Virus record (IMG/VR): IMGVR_UViG_3300048113_000456
Coordinates: 1 to 55,005 of that record
Origin: a virus
Reading direction: 5' to 3' (one strand)
Length of the DNA: 55,005 nt
The notes beneath the pieces are model-generated. The model searched no databases, was not told where the DNA came from, and saw only the letters and a program-made list of their open reading frames with translations. This document shows, piece after piece, positions 36,307 through 45,207 of the stretch (its first letter is position 1; every line of letters begins with the position of its first letter). Both the position numbers and the translations under genes were made by a program.

Positions 36307-37404
36307 TTATGCGCCTACGTATTTGATAGTAAGTTCATCGGTATCATCAACAGTAGAAGGTAATGCGTGGAAGTTAGTTTCCATTGAAATTACGTCTTCT
36401 ATAGAGTGAGATGGTACTTCTAAGTGACAGCTCGGCATGTTTAATTCGATGCGAGGAGTGTTTCCTCCACCAACTTTAAACAATAAACCAAATGAGTTAG
36501 TAACTCTATCAGTTGCTTCAATGATGTCTTCAAATAGCTCAGCACTTGAAGTGCCTTCTGCATTTAAGTAACAAGTAAAGTTACCTGACACAGAGCGAGT
36601 ACCTGTTACGTGACCTAGAGGTAAGTTTACTACGCCTAACGTTTCTGGTGTTAAGAAAGTTAAGTTGTTAGAAATAGTTACGTTACCACCAGTTAACACT
36701 AAGCTATAAGAATCTTCAAAGTCATCGTCTAAAGATGTAGTAGCTGTTAGTGTGGTTAAGCGGTTACGAATAAAGTTACTTGTAGAGCTAACGCCTTCAG
36801 TAATAGTAGCTGCTGGTGTTGAGGCTTCTTCAGTAATAACTTTACCAAAACCAGACCAGTTAATAGTAGCAATACCATCAATATCAAAGTCTAAACTTGC
36901 TTCATTAACACAACAGCCTTCAACTTTATATATAGTATTAGAAGTGTCTGATGCAGCACCTAATACAAAATAAATATTTGCAGTACCTAAAGTAGTTTTA
37001 TTTGAAGAGTCAAAGTCAATGTCTAAATCCGTAGTGTCTGCTGTAAAGCCTGTAAAAGTATTAGAAGCATATGCTGCATCTCCTACCATTAAAGCCCATA
37101 AAACTTCTTCTACTGCGTGATGGTTTGCTGCATCATCTGCTGCTCCAGTACCAGATCCTGCTGAGACAAATGGACGTGCATAAGTAGAGAAACTCCACTC
37201 CGCAGGTGCATAAGAATCAGTAAACATTTGACGAGCTCGACGAGAGCTTCCATCTGTAGCATTAGCCATTTCATTTAGTGTAATTTCAGAAGCATTAGTT
37301 GCTTGTGAAAAACTAAAACCATCTAATACAGGCAGTTCCCAAATAGCCGAGCCAATTTCAATAAAGACTTTGGTATCGCGACTAAAATATAATTTATCAG
37401 CCAT
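36307..37404 (-). CDS. Major tail tube protein, 365 residues
   Basis: A beta-rich protein with few charges, isolated as its own unit: a good Shine-Dalgarno (AGGAGAAAAC) at the start and a strong terminator at the end, as expected for an abundant structural protein. The opening YFSRDTKVFIEIGSAIWELPVLDGFSFSQ resembles phage tail tube N-domains. Its place after the tail terminator gene and before the tail chaperones supports the call. The extra C-terminal length may include an Ig-like or surface domain (GNVTISNNLTFLTP region). Confidence 0.8.
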   Translation of the reverse strand: MADKLYFSRDTKVFIEIGSAIWELPVLDGFSFSQATNASEITLNEMANATDGSSRRARQMFTDSYAPAEWSFSTYARPFVSAGSGTGAADDAANHHAVEEVLWALMVGDAAYASNTFTGFTADTTDLDIDFDSSNKTTLGTANIYFVLGAASDTSNTIYKVEGCCVNEASLDFDIDGIATINWSGFGKVITEEASTPAATITEGVSSTSNFIRNRLTTLTATTSLDDDFEDSYSLVLTGGNVTISNNLTFLTPETLGVVNLPLGHVTGTRSVSGNFTCYLNAEGTSSAELFEDIIEATDRVTNSFGLLFKVGGGNTPRIELNMPSCHLEVPSHSIEDVISMETNFHALPSTVDDTDELTIKYVGA

Positions 37405-37467
37405 AGTTTTCTCCTATGAGTATCTTGAAAAGACTTGGTCGTGAACTTTTGCTCGTGCCAGTCGTTT

Positions 37468-37920
37468 CTAGTAACGAACCTCTATAGTCATTTCACCGAC
37501 TCCAAAAGGTTCAAGTACACCTTCGTCAGTATCAATACTAACTATAGTGATTTGTTGTGTATGTTGAATATTACCAGTTCTTTCAACATATGCTAATCTA
37601 GAGTTTTCTTCTAGAACAGTTTCTACGTCTTCCATTAGTTTTTCTAATGCGGTTACAGCGTCTTCCTCATTTACATAACAACGTATTGTTATGTTTAAGT
37701 ATCTGTCTTTGTAACCTCCTCCTTGGTAAACACGAGCTTCAGAGCCTGCGTTTAAATGGACAGAAGGGAATTCCTCAACTTCATCCCAGAATTTTAATCT
37801 AGGACTTACTTGATTGAATAAGTTTGTAAGATATTGATTTGTTCCGTCAATTTCTTTTAATTTTTCTACTATAGCATCTACAATAGCAAGTCGTCTTGTT
37901 GTATAATTTCTTTCTGACAT
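37468..37920 (-). CDS. Tail terminator protein, 150 residues
   Basis: Length and pattern match phage tail terminator (gpU-like) proteins: an N-terminal helix RRLAIVDAIVEKLKEID, the strand FPSVHLNAGSEARV, YLNITIRCYVNEEDAVTALEKLMEDVETVL, and a final strand GVGEMTIEVRY. It caps the tail tube and joins it to the head. It starts at the stop of the neck protein gene (1-bp overlap). Confidence 0.78.
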   Translation of the reverse strand: MSERNYTTRRLAIVDAIVEKLKEIDGTNQYLTNLFNQVSPRLKFWDEVEEFPSVHLNAGSEARVYQGGGYKDRYLNITIRCYVNEEDAVTALEKLMEDVETVLEENSRLAYVERTGNIQHTQQITIVSIDTDEGVLEPFGVGEMTIEVRY

Positions 37921-39305
37921 TATAATCTCCTAGTGTAGAATCTGCCGATAGCTAATTCTGCTGCAATTTCTCTAATACTTTCGTTTATTAGCGTTCGTGG
38001 ATCTCTATCTGGATCTCCTTGTGCAAAACCTGGTTCAAAGGTTTGATAAGGACTTTTCATATAAGTATATCCAAAGCTATTAAAACCCTGTGGTGTTTTT
38101 TGTACGTCTACAACTCTGACACTAGAGGCAAATCTTCCTGATCTATAGTTTAAAGCAGGAGAACCCATATTAGCAGCGACTGTTTGTGGCAATCTTTGAT
38201 TAAGTATACCAAGTATCATACTAATGTTTAAAGTAGAAGACGGGCTTGTTTTTTGAGCCGGTCTTTGAACGGGTTGTTTATTAGATCCCTTATAACGAGT
38301 CCCTGCATTTTTTGATTTTGTACGTACAGGTTTTTTATTTCTTTTTGGTTTTTTAACTTTTTTAGTTGCTGTTACATTCTTAGACTTAGTTAAAGTTTCT
38401 TGTATAGAATAAGCTATACCATTAAGACCATCTTTTTTCAAAGAGTTACTTCCTGGCATATTCCACCAGTCTTGGCCTTTAGCCCACTCGGTTACTTCTT
38501 TTACTAGTTTTGGTTTTAGAACTTTCCAATCGTGAGGCTCTGAACCACCAAAGTTTTCAGTATAACTATCTATACGTATTTCTATATTAGCCCCTTCTTG
38601 AAGGGAAAAATTATCTAAGTCACTGTTATATGTTATTACCGCATCTATGTGTCCGAAAACATCGTGTAGATTTTTTGCGTTATCTTCGGATAAAAACCCA
38701 TCAAAGCTCATATCACCATCAGAAGCCTTGCTTACTAAGGATAAGGCTTTTTGTAATTGTGCGATACCTACAGTACTTTTTCCAGAGTGAAGCATTTCTA
38801 TGCCCTTATTGAGCTGTCCTACTTCGCTTCTCTTAGCTGCTGCCTGCCAACTCATTCCAGGTGTTCTTACATCACGAGCTGTGGTTAAGCCTCTGCCAAG
38901 AGTGCTTTTTAGTTCTTTTGTTATGTTATTGGTAAAAACTTTTTTTATATCTTTAACTAACTGTGTGTTAGAGTTATTTACCAAAACAGTAATTATAGTT
39001 GGAGTATTTAAAGTGCTATAAGTTGCTGTGACACTCTTTTTCCTAGGGTTTTCTGCCGATTCTTTAACTAACTGTAGTGCTTCTTCGGCAGACCTATTAA
39101 AAATATCTGAAAAAGTTAAGTCTGGGTACTCTGTTTCAGGATTATTTATAACCATTAAATTATAGGTATTTGTAAAAGCCCTTTCTAGACTAAGTAAATC
39201 AAAAGTTATTAAAGTCTTTTGTTTATTTAACTGAGTACGCACAGGCCCATAAGCTAATTTATGTATACACTCATCTAGTACTTTTTGAGTGAATGCTTTA
39301 CTCAT
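37920..39305 (-). CDS. Head-tail neck protein, 461 residues, with basic linker
   Basis: The N-terminal part is helical and not recognised. It is followed by a very basic Lys/Arg/Pro linker (about 310-365, KKVKKPKRNKKPVRTKSK) and a C-terminal domain, SGRFASSVRV...TYMKSPYQTFEPGFAQGDPDRDPRTL, that resembles HK97 gp10-type tail-completion proteins. Location between connector and tail terminator supports a neck role. The large extra N-terminal part is unusual for this family and may be another virion protein fused to the neck domain. Confidence 0.65.
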   Translation of the reverse strand: MSKAFTQKVLDECIHKLAYGPVRTQLNKQKTLITFDLLSLERAFTNTYNLMVINNPETEYPDLTFSDIFNRSAEEALQLVKESAENPRKKSVTATYSTLNTPTIITVLVNNSNTQLVKDIKKVFTNNITKELKSTLGRGLTTARDVRTPGMSWQAAAKRSEVGQLNKGIEMLHSGKSTVGIAQLQKALSLVSKASDGDMSFDGFLSEDNAKNLHDVFGHIDAVITYNSDLDNFSLQEGANIEIRIDSYTENFGGSEPHDWKVLKPKLVKEVTEWAKGQDWWNMPGSNSLKKDGLNGIAYSIQETLTKSKNVTATKKVKKPKRNKKPVRTKSKNAGTRYKGSNKQPVQRPAQKTSPSSTLNISMILGILNQRLPQTVAANMGSPALNYRSGRFASSVRVVDVQKTPQGFNSFGYTYMKSPYQTFEPGFAQGDPDRDPRTLINESIREIAAELAIGRFYTRRL

Positions 39306-39889
39306 TAGAAGTTCTTATATAAATCTAGTACTCGTTTAATATGGTCAGGAAAAGCTACGTTATTACGCTGACTAGTACTAGCCTGGTTCTGCACACTTGC
39401 ACCCGCTAAAGTTCTGCGTTCTTTGTGTTCGTCTTTTAAGTAGTATGTAATCAAATCAAATACTGCTAGTTTTAAATCTGCCGGTACTTCTTCATAGCCT
39501 GCATTATATGTAACTTTTACAGAGCCCGGGCCATGCTTCCAATTCTGTTTCTGGCCTGTACTAGATACCTTAAAGATACTGTCTGTAATAGAATCTAAGT
39601 AATACTCTGAAGAAGTTAAAGTTGTGTAGTCAGAAGAGAAGTTATCTCTTTCTTCTACGCTAATTATGTGTCTAATTGGACTTTCTGTAAGCTGTATCAT
39701 TGAAGTATTCCAGTCTATACTGAACTCCTCAACTTTATTTTCAGCCCAAAAGTCTACAATACTATTACCGCAGTAAGTTTTTACTAATTGGCTCACACTT
39801 TCTACAAGTGTAGTTAAGCGAAGGTCTTCTTTTACCGAAGTAATGCCTTCTGCATCTTTATATTCTTCTACTGTAACTAAATTTGTCAT
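39305..39889 (-). CDS. Head-tail connector (gp6-like adaptor), 194 residues
   Basis: It has the helical head-tail adaptor layout: an N-terminal LVTVEEYKDAEGITSVKEDLRLTTLVESVSQLVKTYCG helix pair, a beta hairpin region with RHIISVEERDNF, and DLKLAVFDLITYYLKDEHKERR. This matches HK97 gp6-type connectors, which sit under the portal. Its stop and the next gene's ATG share a TAATG. Confidence 0.82.
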   Translation of the reverse strand: MTNLVTVEEYKDAEGITSVKEDLRLTTLVESVSQLVKTYCGNSIVDFWAENKVEEFSIDWNTSMIQLTESPIRHIISVEERDNFSSDYTTLTSSEYYLDSITDSIFKVSSTGQKQNWKHGPGSVKVTYNAGYEEVPADLKLAVFDLITYYLKDEHKERRTLAGASVQNQASTSQRNNVAFPDHIKRVLDLYKNF

Positions 39890-39905
39890 TTGTAAACCTA
39901 TTAGT

Positions 39906-39932
39906 AAAAACTCAGGGAGAATTAACTCCCTG
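39906..39932 (-). terminator. Terminator after the capsid gene
   Basis: Stem CAGGGAG / CTCCCTG (7 bp, 6-nt loop TTAATT) followed on the - strand by AGTTTTTA. It lies about 20 bp after the capsid stop and before the connector. No consensus promoter is visible between it and the connector gene, so read-through probably feeds the neck genes at a lower level. Confidence 0.8.
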
Positions 39933-39953
39933 GTTTTAATACTCTATGCTCTA

Positions 39954-41300
39954 TTAAGAGTCAGCTGAGTTTGCGATAGCAACAGATGGCTCATGGCCAT
40001 TTCCGCCAGCTACTAACTCTGCGAAACCTAAAGACTGAGTAGCAACGATAACACGACGTTGGTTCATTACTTCATAGTCTTGCTCAACAGATACACCGCG
40101 TAAACGTGGAATCACGTAGTTGCGAGTGTTAACAGCGTATGCTACGTCAGTACCAGCGTCATCAGCAGGGAACTCTTCAGATACAACAACTGCTGAACCG
40201 AATACCGCACCGATTGTACCAGTAACACGTACTGCTAAATCAGAACCAACTTCATCAAGAGTTTGGAAGTTAGCGTCGTCTAGTAAGTCATAGTAACCTT
40301 TCTGAGATACAATGTAAACAACTTCTGATGGTACAAGACCATATTTACCCATTGATTGACGTGCGTCAAGCAACTTAGCAGCAGTTAGGATTGAAGTACC
40401 TAAGTCATGATTACCAGCAAGTGTAACACCAGCAGATGCAACATCAGCAAGACCAGAAATCTTACCAGATACACCGTTAAGGATAGCGTTTTCAACTGCA
40501 CGAGCGTGTGCACGAGCAACACCTTCTACAAGCATTGGCATTAAGTTAACAAGAACTTGCTCGTCTACTTCATTATCCATGAAAGTACTAGAAATCAAAC
40601 GGTGAGCCGTTAAAGTGATTTGCTTAGCATTGTATTGGTTAGCAGTAACTTGTGGATCGTTTTCTAAGTTACCAGAAGTTGCATTGGTTGCCCAAGATGC
40701 TAAACCAGTTTCTGTTTGTAGTGGTAGAATGGTAGATGCGCCATTTACTGTGATTTCACGGAATAAAGCTGCAACTTTAAGGTCACGCATGATCTCTTTT
40801 TCAATTTGCATTGAAACTTCTTGATCAATATCACCAGCGTTAGCTGCATAGTTAATACCAGCTTTTTCTTGAAGATCCATAGCGAAATCAGTGTTCATAC
40901 CTTTTTGAGTCATTACACCCAAGATATGAGCTTTCATGAATTCTTGGCCCCACTGCTTCACGTCAGACTTTTCTGCACGATCAGCGAATACTTTTTTGCT
41001 ATCACGCATTTTTTCGATTTCCTGATTTTTCTCTTCAAGTTCAACTTGTAGAGCTTTTTGAGCTTCTTCAAGCTCTGCTTGTTTTTCTGCCATTTTAGCT
41101 TCAACGTCTGCTAAGATAGCTGCTTTTTCTGCTTCTAAAGCTGCTTTTTGAGCTTCTTCTGCTTGTGCTTTTTCTAAAGCTGCTTTTTCAGCTGCTTTTT
41201 CTTTCGCTTGTTCCATTTTGATTTGAGCTGCAGTATCAGCCGCAACTTTCTTCGCAAATGCTTCCAAGTCGATTTCTGGAGTTTTATTTACTTCAGACAT
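39954..41300 (-). CDS. Nested in-frame start: scaffold plus major capsid protein without protease, 448 residues
   Basis: Inside the protease-capsid gene an in-frame ATG at 41300 is preceded by a strong AGGAGA 6 bp upstream, far better than a chance match. Translation here gives MSEVNKTPEI, a delta-domain-like coiled coil rich in Ala, Glu and Lys (about residues 25-100), then the HK97-fold capsid domain. This would supply the bulk of capsid subunits while the full-length protein supplies a few protease-bearing copies. Confidence 0.75.
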   Translation of the reverse strand: MSEVNKTPEIDLEAFAKKVAADTAAQIKMEQAKEKAAEKAALEKAQAEEAQKAALEAEKAAILADVEAKMAEKQAELEEAQKALQVELEEKNQEIEKMRDSKKVFADRAEKSDVKQWGQEFMKAHILGVMTQKGMNTDFAMDLQEKAGINYAANAGDIDQEVSMQIEKEIMRDLKVAALFREITVNGASTILPLQTETGLASWATNATSGNLENDPQVTANQYNAKQITLTAHRLISSTFMDNEVDEQVLVNLMPMLVEGVARAHARAVENAILNGVSGKISGLADVASAGVTLAGNHDLGTSILTAAKLLDARQSMGKYGLVPSEVVYIVSQKGYYDLLDDANFQTLDEVGSDLAVRVTGTIGAVFGSAVVVSEEFPADDAGTDVAYAVNTRNYVIPRLRGVSVEQDYEVMNQRRVIVATQSLGFAELVAGGNGHEPSVAIANSADS

Positions 41301-41906
41301 GTTTTTCTCCTGTTCGATAGTCTCTTTGACTATATTACTTTGTGTTTCATCGGATTCTTCGGAAGTAATAACTTCTTCCGAGTCTTTTTCAACACTGTTA
41401 ATTAAAGATTTTTTAAACTCTTCGTACTCAGAAACTGAGTCAAAAGACTTTGCTAGTGAGAAAGTGGCTGCTTGATTACAAGGAACGGAAACAACCGAAA
41501 CTTCAAACAACTCAGCATCCTTTACCATTATTCCATCGGTTTCCTTTATATAATCAGCATCCTTGACTCGAAAACCGACGGAAAATGCGCCGAGGATACC
41601 TTCTTTAACTAGTTGAGCTACGTGATCTGGTGCAGATTTAGAAATTTTAGCTTCCATCTCCAAACCGTTTTGCGTAACTTTTAACTTCGTTGCACGACCA
41701 ATAGGCTTATTATAATCGTGATTGAAAAGAATAATAGGATTCTTTTCAAAGTTATTTAAACCACCTTTTGCCCAAGCCTCTGCTGGAATCTGATCTCCGG
41801 CGCGGTCAAAGTCAGCGGTACTTGCCATACCACGAACTAAGATGCTACCGTCATCGGACTCATCGAAAGCTTTGAGCGTAGATGTTAGATTGAAAATCTT
41901 TTCCAT
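39954..41906 (-). CDS. Prohead protease - scaffold - major capsid fusion, 650 residues
   Basis: Residues about 1-160 are a U35-type prohead protease with H63 (LFNHDYNKPIG), S109 (GAFSVGF) and an acidic partner in AELFEVSVVS. Residues about 200-300 are a coiled-coil scaffold, and about 310-640 are an HK97-fold capsid protein (LPLQTETGLASWATN, AHRLISSTFMDNE, VSQKGYYDLLDD). In HK97 the protease and capsid are separate genes; here they are one frame. The protease should cut itself and the scaffold away during maturation. The nested start at 41300 would give excess capsid. Confidence 0.9.
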   Translation of the reverse strand: MEKIFNLTSTLKAFDESDDGSILVRGMASTADFDRAGDQIPAEAWAKGGLNNFEKNPIILFNHDYNKPIGRATKLKVTQNGLEMEAKISKSAPDHVAQLVKEGILGAFSVGFRVKDADYIKETDGIMVKDAELFEVSVVSVPCNQAATFSLAKSFDSVSEYEEFKKSLINSVEKDSEEVITSEESDETQSNIVKETIEQEKNMSEVNKTPEIDLEAFAKKVAADTAAQIKMEQAKEKAAEKAALEKAQAEEAQKAALEAEKAAILADVEAKMAEKQAELEEAQKALQVELEEKNQEIEKMRDSKKVFADRAEKSDVKQWGQEFMKAHILGVMTQKGMNTDFAMDLQEKAGINYAANAGDIDQEVSMQIEKEIMRDLKVAALFREITVNGASTILPLQTETGLASWATNATSGNLENDPQVTANQYNAKQITLTAHRLISSTFMDNEVDEQVLVNLMPMLVEGVARAHARAVENAILNGVSGKISGLADVASAGVTLAGNHDLGTSILTAAKLLDARQSMGKYGLVPSEVVYIVSQKGYYDLLDDANFQTLDEVGSDLAVRVTGTIGAVFGSAVVVSEEFPADDAGTDVAYAVNTRNYVIPRLRGVSVEQDYEVMNQRRVIVATQSLGFAELVAGGNGHEPSVAIANSADS

Positions 41907-41907
41907 C

Positions 41908-42243
41908 TTATTTCTCTTTTTTAACTACTGGCTGGGGCTTTGGCTTTGGCGCTACCTTTGCAGGCGCTGGCTTAGCTTTTGGCTCAGCAGGCTTAGGGGC
42001 AGGCTTAGGTGCCGCCTTTGGTTTAGGGGCATGAATTTTTGCCCATAATTCCGGCTCTTGTGTTTGCATTGCATTAAGTAACGCACCCCAAGCTCCAAAA
42101 TAACAAGTTAACTGAGAAATGCGTACTGGTGCATTTTCAATACTACCGTAATCTCTTCGATTCTCAGGTACTCGACCTATTTCTAGAAAAAACTCTGCTA
42201 GAGTCTTTACGATAGCTTTACGTTGTCTTAAACGAATTGCCAT
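41908..42243 (-). CDS. Hypothetical protein with Lys/Pro/Ala-rich tail, 111 residues
   Basis: The first 70 residues form a small helical domain (RLRQRKAIVKTLAEFFLEIGRVPENRRDYGSIENAPVRISQL). The last 40 are a low-complexity KPAPKPAEPKAKPAPAK-type tail, probably extended and basic. It lies between portal and protease-capsid genes, 1 bp before the latter. A role as a scaffold, capsid or packaging accessory is possible. I do not recognise a family. Confidence 0.65.
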   Translation of the reverse strand: MAIRLRQRKAIVKTLAEFFLEIGRVPENRRDYGSIENAPVRISQLTCYFGAWGALLNAMQTQEPELWAKIHAPKPKAAPKPAPKPAEPKAKPAPAKVAPKPKPQPVVKKEK

Positions 42244-43442
42244 TATTGTTCTCCTTCTCCGCCTGTGTCTTCTACCGGTCGACCCCCTTCATCAGGATTA
42301 GCTGCCGACCCAGCAATATTTGCAGGCACTCTTAATTCGTCGTGTCCTTCAATAGGATCAAATCCTAGTGCAAGACGTGCCTCGTTAGGCGATATAATTC
42401 CTGTATTGACCAGTGCTGAATAGTACTGTGATTGATCACGTAGTTCAGGTTGTAGGGCAGGAATATCTGTTGCATCTTCTTTTAGTTCAAAACCAAAAAA
42501 GCGTTCTAAGCCTTCGTTTAGTTTTCTAACGATAGGTAAAACAGTTTCTAAATAATAAAGTCTCATGTTAGGACGTAAGTTCGCATTATTACCAGAATCT
42601 AGTAAAATTGGAGGAACGCCTAAGGCCTTTAAGATAATTTTTTCGTTGTCTGCTATTGAAGATTGAAAGTCTAACTCTTTAAAGTTTACATTAGAAATAC
42701 TATCAATCTCAATTCCACCATCTAAAATAAGTGGACGTCTACCGCCGCCGGTAGGGTTATAACGCATAGACCATGATTGGATCATACGTTCTTTAATTTT
42801 TTCAGATAAAGTATTAGGAGACTTTAAAACAAGTCCTGGAACTGCACCGTTTTTAAAGAAGTTGTCTTGAAATTCTCGCATACGCATCATAAGAATCATT
42901 GTACGTAATGCAGGTTTTAATCTAGAAATACCTCGATATATTGAATAAAAAGAGTTTTCTTTTACGTGTATAATTTCTTCGGTAGAAAACTTAATTCGTT
43001 CTTTAAATGTATAGTGGCTAATATAAGTTTCTTCATCTGCATGAATAATCATGTGTTGTGCAGGAAGATGGTAAAGATGTGCGCCGTCAAAGTAAATAAA
43101 TATGTTTCCATCAATCATAAAGTCAGTAATAAGGTTACGACGGAAAGTACTAATATCTTGATAAGGGTTTGGCTCCTGATTAAGAAGTACATTTACTTTT
43201 GAACGTTTAATTCCTTTTACAATATTAAAGTTACCTGTAATAGGATCGCCTACTTTAGTTTTAATCTCTGAAACATCATCTACAATCATGTTTACACCGC
43301 GATTTACTATTTCAAGCTGTTCGTATGCTTGTTCATACTTAAAAGTAGACTCACGACTAGATTCAATTTTATGGTCGTAAAAAGGTTGAGCAGGATTTGC
43401 TTTTTCTTCCTCTTTACCAAATATTTTGTTAATCCAGCCCAT
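42243..43442 (-). CDS. Portal protein (HK97 type), 399 residues
   Basis: It shows the phage portal pattern: a basic N-terminus (GWINKIFGKEEE), VNRGVNMIVDDVSEIKTKV, LLNQEPNPYQDISTFRRNLITDFMIDGNIFIYFD, and LKALGVPPILLDSGNNANLRPNMRLYYLETVLPIVRKLNEGLERFF, the helical stem. The C-terminus is acidic and Gly-rich. It forms the dodecameric DNA gate. It overlaps the HNH gene by 14 bp. Confidence 0.92.
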   Translation of the reverse strand: MGWINKIFGKEEEKANPAQPFYDHKIESSRESTFKYEQAYEQLEIVNRGVNMIVDDVSEIKTKVGDPITGNFNIVKGIKRSKVNVLLNQEPNPYQDISTFRRNLITDFMIDGNIFIYFDGAHLYHLPAQHMIIHADEETYISHYTFKERIKFSTEEIIHVKENSFYSIYRGISRLKPALRTMILMMRMREFQDNFFKNGAVPGLVLKSPNTLSEKIKERMIQSWSMRYNPTGGGRRPLILDGGIEIDSISNVNFKELDFQSSIADNEKIILKALGVPPILLDSGNNANLRPNMRLYYLETVLPIVRKLNEGLERFFGFELKEDATDIPALQPELRDQSQYYSALVNTGIISPNEARLALGFDPIEGHDELRVPANIAGSAANPDEGGRPVEDTGGEGEQ

Positions 43443-43812
43443 TTTTCTCTCTTTGAATACCTACCCATCGCATTTGCTTTTTAGCAGTACCTAGACTAGG
43501 ATCTTTACCATAAATTTTATGGAGTTGTAAGTGGTGATGATGACAGAGCGTTACTGTCTCATCGTAAATCTTTCCGTGGTTATCTTCTATGAACTCATCT
43601 CTCCAGATTACGATATACTCATCTGTATAGTGTTCTGGGCGTTCTTTTTGTTTATTCTTTAACCACTCGTTTAATAAAGGTGTCATAGTGTAATAATGGT
43701 GAAAGTCTAAGTTTTCTGTCTCTCCGCATATATAACAGCTAGAGTCTTTTTCGTACTTAGATTTTGCCTTATCTCGTATGTATTTTATTTTGTCCCTTTT
43801 TAACTTAGACAT
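43429..43812 (-). CDS. HNH endonuclease next to portal and terminase, 127 residues
   Basis: CYICG near residue 26, then FHHY near residue 53, and LCHHHH in the C-terminal half, the HNH metal-binding arrangement. In HK97-like and other phages an HNH protein encoded beside the terminase helps DNA packaging and cos cleavage. The location here (first gene after promoter 43840-43868, with portal behind) fits that role; a homing role is the alternative. Confidence 0.82.
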   Translation of the reverse strand: MSKLKRDKIKYIRDKAKSKYEKDSSCYICGETENLDFHHYYTMTPLLNEWLKNKQKERPEHYTDEYIVIWRDEFIEDNHGKIYDETVTLCHHHHLQLHKIYGKDPSLGTAKKQMRWVGIQREKNGLD

Positions 43813-43839
43813 TTCTTTTCGTCCTTTATTTATATGAGA

Positions 43840-43868
43840 ATTATAACGTGGGGGAGTTGATAAGTCAA
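43840..43868 (-). promoter_or_regulatory. Late promoter TTGACT-N17-TATAAT for the head module
   Basis: TTGACT (43868-43863), 17 bp, TATAAT (43845-43840), with CTAAAAAATAGTTG directly upstream. It lies in the gap after the large terminase and drives HNH, portal and capsid. Confidence 0.9.
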
Positions 43869-43890
43869 CAACTATTTTTTAGACCCCTAA

Positions 43891-45195
43891 TTAAAACCCG
43901 GTGTTACTAGTTTCAAAAGAATAGATTGCATATCGTAAAGCATCAGCCATATGCGATGCTCGATTGTGTTTAGGCTTTTCTTTTGCAAGGTTTGGATTTG
44001 GATCCCATTGATACTGATCTAAACAGGCCATTGTTTCTGCACATCTTTGATCTACGAGTAGAGTTTCATTATCTACTACCGCGGCTACTTTGGCTATACC
44101 ATCTAAAACCGACTTTTTAGCATTGATAGTAGAAATATCGTATTGCTGTGCAAAATCAAATCGAGTCTGTGCTGCTGCGGAATCAATGTAGATATAATCA
44201 ATATCCCATTTATCTATCATATGCTGTATTTCTTCAGCATGTTTTTCTGTTGTTTTTTCCGAGTCGTAATACTCGTCTAAAACATAATAAAGTTCCTCAT
44301 CCCAGTCGTACCCAATAACACAGAAAGCAGTAGGATCGCGATAACCCACATCGAGCCCAGCAAATATGTCCATGCCTCTAGTGTTAATTTCTTCAAAATT
44401 TCCAACACATTTTTCATGGTTAAAGTTCCAAATTTGTCCTTCGAACTGATTAAAGTCAGCTTCATATTCTTGTTTAAATTCTGCTTCGGACATACTCTTA
44501 CGAGCTTCCTCAACATCTTGTTCGGTCATTCTAGGATTATCTTTGTAAGTGGCTTTTATAGAACACCACTCAGGAAAGTCATCGTCGAAACCTCTATCAA
44601 AAAATTCGGCAAACCAGTTATTACGGCCCCGAGGTGTAGAGATAAAGATGGCTTTGGAGCCAGGCTTGTCAAGTGTAGGACGCAAGGCCACGTTAAAGGC
44701 ATCTTTACCGTTTGCTAACGCTGCTTCATCAAAAATTATCAAATCGTAAGATCGACCAACACAGGAGTCTACCTGACTCACAGAGCCCATCCTAACAGTG
44801 CTACCATTGCCCATCTCTATTACCTTGTCTTTAGCGTTATCTCGTTTAACTTCTAATTCGAAGTGCTTAATGAGATTTCTTTGTAGATCGAAAGAAATTT
44901 GAGAAAGTGAGTAATTAGGTGACATTATTAGAATATTGGAATTAGGAACTAGAGAAACTAGTTGCCCAATAATATTTGCTATATACGTTTTGCCTTGTCG
45001 TCGTGAAAGAGCTCCACAGACAAAACGGTATTTAGGATTGTTTACAGCATTTAGTAAAGCAATTTGAGATGGGAGAGGGTCGATATTTAATAAGTTTAAG
45101 TACTCTGAGGAGTCTAACTTAAGAAAACGACTATCTTTTTGGTATTCGCAAAGATAGTCGCTAATAACATCGCTTCGGCTAATTGTTAAAGCCAT
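43891..45195 (-). CDS. Terminase large subunit, 434 residues
   Basis: ATPase and nuclease motifs in order: Walker A-like SRRQGKT (64-70), Walker B LIIFDEAAL (Asp156, Glu157), the coupling motif FISTPRG (near 190), then the RNase H-like nuclease with AGLDVGYRDPTAF (near 280), YIDSAA (near 345) and HMADALRYAIY near the end. It pumps DNA into the prohead and cuts the concatemer. The small subunit is encoded nine genes upstream instead of adjacent, which is less usual. Confidence 0.94.
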   Translation of the reverse strand: MALTISRSDVISDYLCEYQKDSRFLKLDSSEYLNLLNIDPLPSQIALLNAVNNPKYRFVCGALSRRQGKTYIANIIGQLVSLVPNSNILIMSPNYSLSQISFDLQRNLIKHFELEVKRDNAKDKVIEMGNGSTVRMGSVSQVDSCVGRSYDLIIFDEAALANGKDAFNVALRPTLDKPGSKAIFISTPRGRNNWFAEFFDRGFDDDFPEWCSIKATYKDNPRMTEQDVEEARKSMSEAEFKQEYEADFNQFEGQIWNFNHEKCVGNFEEINTRGMDIFAGLDVGYRDPTAFCVIGYDWDEELYYVLDEYYDSEKTTEKHAEEIQHMIDKWDIDYIYIDSAAAQTRFDFAQQYDISTINAKKSVLDGIAKVAAVVDNETLLVDQRCAETMACLDQYQWDPNPNLAKEKPKHNRASHMADALRYAIYSFETSNTGF

Positions 45196-45207
45196 TTAAT
45201 AAATCCT

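Noticed and set aside
39954-41906. Protease-capsid fusion as a sequencing error joining two genes
   Set aside because: The frame runs through a plausible scaffold domain, and a well-placed internal ribosome site explains separate capsid production. A lost stop codon is not needed, although resequencing would settle it.
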